This document shows, piece by piece, positions 60,980 to 64,000 of a stretch of 64,000 nt of DNA. Where the stretch lies: assembly GCA_028689145.1 (NCBI GenBank), contig JAQTWT010000011.1, positions 1 through 64,000 of the forward strand, written 5' to 3'. A program made the translations under genes and the position numbers. Position 1 is the first letter of the stretch. Every line of letters starts with the position of its first letter. The notes below the pieces were generated by a model, which saw only the letters and a program-made list of their open reading frames with translations, had not been told where the DNA came from and ran no database searches. The stretch is from Gallionella sp. (GTDB taxonomy: Bacteria; Pseudomonadota; Gammaproteobacteria; Burkholderiales; Gallionellaceae).

Positions 60980-61474
60980 ATGAAAAAACAGCCCCTGAAT
61001 AATCGCCCCGCCCATACGCTTTCCTTGTCCGTGCAATATGCCAGCACCGCGCCGGACATGCCGACCCGCGCGCAATTGCGCCGCTGGATAAAAACCGCAT
61101 TGCAAAAGGATGTGCAAATGACCCTGCGCATCGTCGACGAAACCGAGGGGCGCGAGCTGAACAGCAATTATCGCGGCAAGGATTACGCAACCAATGTGCT
61201 GACGTTTGTTTACGACGATGCTGCCACGGTGTCCGGCGACGTGGTGATCTGCGCGCCGGTAGTTGAGCGGGAAGCCGGCGCGCAGCACAAGGACAGGCTG
61301 GCGCACTATGCCCATCTGGCCATTCATGCCGCGCTGCATTTGCAGGGCTACGACCACGAAAACGATACCGAGGCTGCGCAGATGGAAGCACTGGAAACCG
61401 CGCTGATGGTAAAATTGCATTACCCCGATCCTTATCAGGAAACACGCACCAAAAATGGACGAAACAGAAAGTAG
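60980..61474 (+). CDS. ybeY: Endoribonuclease YbeY (rRNA maturation and quality control)
   Basis: The 164-residue protein contains the zinc motif HAALHLQGYDHEND and the upstream NYRGKDYATNVLTFVYDD typical of YbeY, a single-strand RNase needed for 16S rRNA 3' end processing. It lies 8 bp after miaB and overlaps corC by 20 bp, so it belongs to the same operon. Confidence 0.97.
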   Translation: MKKQPLNNRPAHTLSLSVQYASTAPDMPTRAQLRRWIKTALQKDVQMTLRIVDETEGRELNSNYRGKDYATNVLTFVYDDAATVSGDVVICAPVVEREAGAQHKDRLAHYAHLAIHAALHLQGYDHENDTEAAQMEALETALMVKLHYPDPYQETRTKNGRNRK

Positions 61475-62294
61475 TAAACCCAGCCTGCTGGAACGCCTGT
61501 CGGCATTGCTGCTGCGCGAACCGGAAGACCGGGAACAACTGGTGCAGCTGCTGCACTCCGCCTACGAGCACAACCTGCTGGATGCCGATGCACTGTCGAT
61601 GATGGAAGGCGTACTGCAAGTCTCCGAGCGCCAGGTGCGCGAAATCATGATTCCGCGCGCGCAAATGGATGTCATCGACATCAGCCAGCCCCCCGAACAA
61701 TTCATCCCCTTTGTCATCGATGCCGCGCACTCGCGTTTTCCGGTGATCGACGGCGACAAAGACAACATCATCGGTATCCTGCTGGCGAAAGACTTGCTGC
61801 GCTATTACGCGGGCGAAGAATTCGACGTGCGTGACATGCTGCGTCCGGCGGTATTTGTGCCGGAAGCCAAACGGCTCAACGTGCTGCTGCGCGATTTCCG
61901 CAGCAACCGCAACCACATAGCACTGGTCGCGGACGAATACGGCGGCGTATCCGGCATGGTGACCATCGAGGATGTGCTGGAGCAGATCGTCGGCGACATC
62001 GAGGACGAATACGATTTTGACGAGGACGAGGACAATATTATTCCGGATGGCGCGGGACACTATCGCGTCAAAGCCGACACCGAGATCGCCGATTTTAACG
62101 GGGTGCTCGGTACCGAATTCAGCGACGAGGAATACGACACGGTAGGCGGTCTGGTATTAAAAGCCGCCGGTCAGCTTCCCAAACGCGGCGACCATATCCA
62201 CTTCGGCGAGCTAACCTTCACCGTGCTGCGCGCGGATAGCCGCAGGCTGCATTCGCTGTTGGTGGAACGCCAGAAAGTCGAAGAAGACTTGTAG
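61455..62294 (+). CDS. corC: CorC/YbeX-family protein with CBS pair
   Basis: The 279-residue soluble protein has VREIMIPRAQMDVIDISQPP and the second CBS domain (FVPEAKRLNVLLRDFRSNRN, VADEYGGVSGMVTIEDVLEQ), then a C-terminal transporter-associated domain (FSDEEYDTVGGLV). CorC/YbeX is linked to Mg/Co efflux and, more recently, to ribosome-related functions. The position next to ybeY and lnt is the usual one. Confidence 0.96.
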   Translation: MDETESSKPSLLERLSALLLREPEDREQLVQLLHSAYEHNLLDADALSMMEGVLQVSERQVREIMIPRAQMDVIDISQPPEQFIPFVIDAAHSRFPVIDGDKDNIIGILLAKDLLRYYAGEEFDVRDMLRPAVFVPEAKRLNVLLRDFRSNRNHIALVADEYGGVSGMVTIEDVLEQIVGDIEDEYDFDEDEDNIIPDGAGHYRVKADTEIADFNGVLGTEFSDEEYDTVGGLVLKAAGQLPKRGDHIHFGELTFTVLRADSRRLHSLLVERQKVEEDL

Positions 62295-62312
62295 GAAATT
62301 ACGCGCCAAAAT

Positions 62313-62358
62313 ACCTCTGCACAACGTAGCGAGCGAAGTAGTTGTGCGGAGGTTTTAG
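62313..62358. terminator. Bidirectional terminator between corC and the rluF-like gene
   Basis: ACCTCTGCACAAC and GTTGTGCGGAGGT form a 13-bp stem (one wobble) with a 15-nt loop. It is preceded by an A-run and followed by TTT, and it lies exactly between two convergent genes. Confidence 0.8.
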
Positions 62359-63098
62359 AACTGTTCGTTTTCGCCCAAATACCGCCACTGTCCGACCGGC
62401 AGATTACCCAGCTTGACCTTGCCGATGCGGATGCGTTTCAGTCCTGTCACTTTCAATTCGACCAGTTCGCACATGCGGCGGATCTGGCGCTTCTTGCCTT
62501 CGCGCAACACGAAGCGAAGTTGATCTTCGTTCTGCCACGTTACCTTGGCGGGCTTGAGATATTCCCCGTCCAGTTTTAGACCCTGATTGAGCAAAGCCAG
62601 TCCGGTATCCTTCAGTGTACCCTGCACGCGTACCAGATATTCCTTGTCCACTTTGGAATCGTCGCCGATCAGTTGCTTGGCGACACGGCCATCCTGGGTG
62701 AGCACCAGCAAACCCTGCGAATCAATATCCAGACGGCCTGCCGGAGCAATTCCGAGCAACTGGCTGCGATGAAAGCGCAGCGGCGACGGGTCTTCCGCCC
62801 AGTGGGTCGCGTCGTCGATCAGCGTGACGGCGGGTTTGTAATTGTGCTCGGCCTGCCCGGATACATAACCGACCGGTTTGTTGAGCAGGATTGTCACGCG
62901 CTGCTGCTGGGTGTTCTGCGCGGCGGTGCGCAAAGTGATTTTCTGGGTAGCATAGACTTTGCTGCCCAGTTCGCTGACGACTTCGCCATCGACCTCCACC
63001 CAGCCTTTTTCAATATAGACATCCGCTTCGCGGCGCGAGCACAGCCCGAGTTCTGACATGCGTTTGGAGAGGCGAATCTTTTCCATGGTGTGCGGCAT
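62355..63098 (-). CDS. rluF: 23S rRNA pseudouridine synthase, RluF/RsuA family
   Basis: The protein has an S4 domain (IRLSKRMSELGLCSRREADV) and a pseudouridine synthase domain with the catalytic Asp in GRLDIDSQGLLVLT. The DSQGL variant and the ending GNLPVGQWRYLGEN match RluF better than RsuA or RluB. The ORF-track start is a GTG at 63128; the ATG at 63098 or 63086 is more likely. It lies in opposite direction between corC and lnt, breaking the usual cluster. Confidence 0.9.
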   Translation of the reverse strand: MPHTMEKIRLSKRMSELGLCSRREADVYIEKGWVEVDGEVVSELGSKVYATQKITLRTAAQNTQQQRVTILLNKPVGYVSGQAEHNYKPAVTLIDDATHWAEDPSPLRFHRSQLLGIAPAGRLDIDSQGLLVLTQDGRVAKQLIGDDSKVDKEYLVRVQGTLKDTGLALLNQGLKLDGEYLKPAKVTWQNEDQLRFVLREGKKRQIRRMCELVELKVTGLKRIRIGKVKLGNLPVGQWRYLGENEQF

Positions 63099-63187
63099 TT
63101 CTGAGTAGCGAGGTCGCGATTTAATCACAAATGCCGTATCGGAAGGAATCGGTTATTCTTGGCAGGTTGAATGTTTATGTCTGTCAG

Positions 63188-64000
63188 ATGAACAAAACTA
63201 AAAAATCATTGGCTGGCGCATTTGCGGCAGGCCTGCTGTGCGTGTCCGGTTTCGCGCCGTTCGGAATATTTGTCATGCCGGTGCTGGCACTCGCTGCGCT
63301 GTTTGCATTGTGGAGCCGCACCGATAAGCCATCTGCGGCGGCATGGCTGGGCTTTGCTTTTGGCTTGGGACTGTTCGTCGCGGGTGTCGGCTGGATCTAT
63401 GTCGCGCTGCACGATTACGGCGGCATGCCGCTGCCGCTGGCGCTGCCCGCCACGCTGCTGTTTGCCGCCTTTCTCGCGCTGTTTCCGGCGCTGGGCGGTT
63501 ATGCGCAAGCGCGTTTTCCGGTATCGAATGGATGGCGTGCGGTGCTGGTCATGCCCGCTGCATGGGTGCTGATCGAATGGCTGCGCGGCACTATCTTCAC
63601 CGGTTTCCCGTGGCTCACCTTCGGCTATGCACATCACGACAGCCCGCTGGCTGGCTACGCGCCGCTGTTCGGCGTGTACGGCGTGTCGCTGGTCGCAGCG
63701 GTAAGCGCGGGTTTGCTGGCAATTCTATTGGATCGACTATGCAGTAATTTAAAGCCCGTTCGCCCTGAGCCCTTCGACATTGCTCAGGAGAGCCTTGTCG
63801 AAGGGTCTGGTGGTTCGACAGGCTCACCACGAACGGTAGGGGGATTCTCAAAGCAGATTAGCCGTGATTTTATAACGGCAATCGTCGCAATCGTATTGCT
63901 CTGGAGCCTTGGCGCACTACTGCGCAACGTCGCATGGACGCAGCCGCTCGGCGAGCCGTTCAGCGTCGCATTGGTGCAGGGCAATATCGCGCAGGACATC
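63188..64000 (+). CDS. lnt: Apolipoprotein N-acyltransferase Lnt (partial, runs off window)
   Basis: The frame is open from the ATG at 63188 to the window end (271 codons) and is missing from the ORF track for lack of a stop. It begins MNKTKKSLAGAFAAGLLCVS and has five or six membrane segments with GFAFGLGLFVAGVGWIYVAL, AAWVLIEWLRGTIFTGFPWL and FGYAHHDSPLAGYAP, all Lnt motifs. The nitrilase domain starts at the very end (VALVQGNIAQDI). Lnt adds the third acyl chain to lipoproteins in the inner membrane. A dispersed repeat encodes about 28 residues in the loop before the last membrane segment. Confidence 0.95.
   Translation, partial: MNKTKKSLAGAFAAGLLCVSGFAPFGIFVMPVLALAALFALWSRTDKPSAAAWLGFAFGLGLFVAGVGWIYVALHDYGGMPLPLALPATLLFAAFLALFPALGGYAQARFPVSNGWRAVLVMPAAWVLIEWLRGTIFTGFPWLTFGYAHHDSPLAGYAPLFGVYGVSLVAAVSAGLLAILLDRLCSNLKPVRPEPFDIAQESLVEGSGGSTGSPRTVGGFSKQISRDFITAIVAIVLLWSLGALLRNVAWTQPLGEPFSVALVQGNIAQDI
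63753..63838. repeat. In-frame TTCGACAGGCTCA-type repeat within lnt
   Basis: CCGTTCGCCCTGAGCCCTTC through GGTTCGACAGGCTCACCACG is the inverted near-copy of the element at 54587-54697. It is read through as VRPEPFDIAQESLVEGSGGS followed by TGSPRTV and keeps the lnt frame open. Confidence 0.85.

Noticed and set aside
60063-62060. 665-residue minus-strand ORF
   Set aside because: It runs antisense through miaB, ybeY and corC, all of which are certain genes.
1-64000. tRNA or rRNA genes, phage integrase or IS transposase
   Set aside because: None recognised on reading both strands; a tRNAscan and IS search would be needed to exclude small or degenerate ones.

Overview
The window looks like a chromosome segment from a Gram-negative betaproteobacterium, most plausibly of the Nitrosomonadales/Gallionellaceae type. 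This rests on LPS genes (waaA, waaC), a miaB-ybeY-corC-lnt cluster, rplU-rpmA, DUF3391-type HD-GYP proteins and intergenic repeats of the TTCGACAGGCTCA and GGTTACTTTTTCTTG kinds. No rRNA or tRNA gene, IS transposase, phage gene or CRISPR array was seen. The genus is an inference, not a reading.

Region 1 (1-19 kb) is the most unusual. A minus-strand run encodes an outer-membrane channel lipoprotein with an added SPOR-like domain, a 1.35-kDa-residue TolA-like Ala/Lys/Glu protein that shares that domain, an inverted-order HTH/cyclase-like/AAA regulator, a single-chain double type I secretion ABC transporter with both signature serines changed, and an HlyD-type adaptor. After a hairpin comes the start of an acidic protein that runs off the window through about 29 hexapeptide TTAPVS repeats. 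The ORF track misses this last gene because it has no stop in the window. A response regulator sits upstream on the same strand and a sensor kinase is divergent from it. Together they look like a dedicated secretion system for a large repetitive surface protein, with its own regulators.

Region 2 (19-26 kb) holds housekeeping genes (nadA, rpmA, rplU) and three tandem HD-GYP c-di-GMP phosphodiesterase paralogues. Region 3 (25.4-51 kb) is the envelope polysaccharide locus. It has waaC-waaA; a plus-strand O-antigen-like operon with two different initiating sugar-phosphate transferases, a flippase, an O-antigen ligase/polymerase, a second ligase remnant, and several glycosyl- and methyltransferases; a Phd/PIN toxin-antitoxin pair with a clear promoter and operator; and a minus-strand seven-gene operon. 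That operon joins an O-acetylation pair (MBOAT and SGNH-like) to genes for a dTDP-Fuc3NAc-like sugar and its undecaprenyl-linked flipping and transfer (GtrB, GtrA, GT39).

Region 4 (51-64 kb) has apaH, an unrecognised low-GC gene, a dense block of dispersed repeats, an orphan pair of oligopeptide-type ABC permeases (one carrying an in-frame repeat insertion), a signalling operon (HDOD protein, metallo-beta-lactamase-fold hydrolase, class III cyclase fused to an altered hemerythrin), then miaB-ybeY-corC, an rluF-like gene on the other strand, and the 5' part of lnt, which also contains a repeat in frame.
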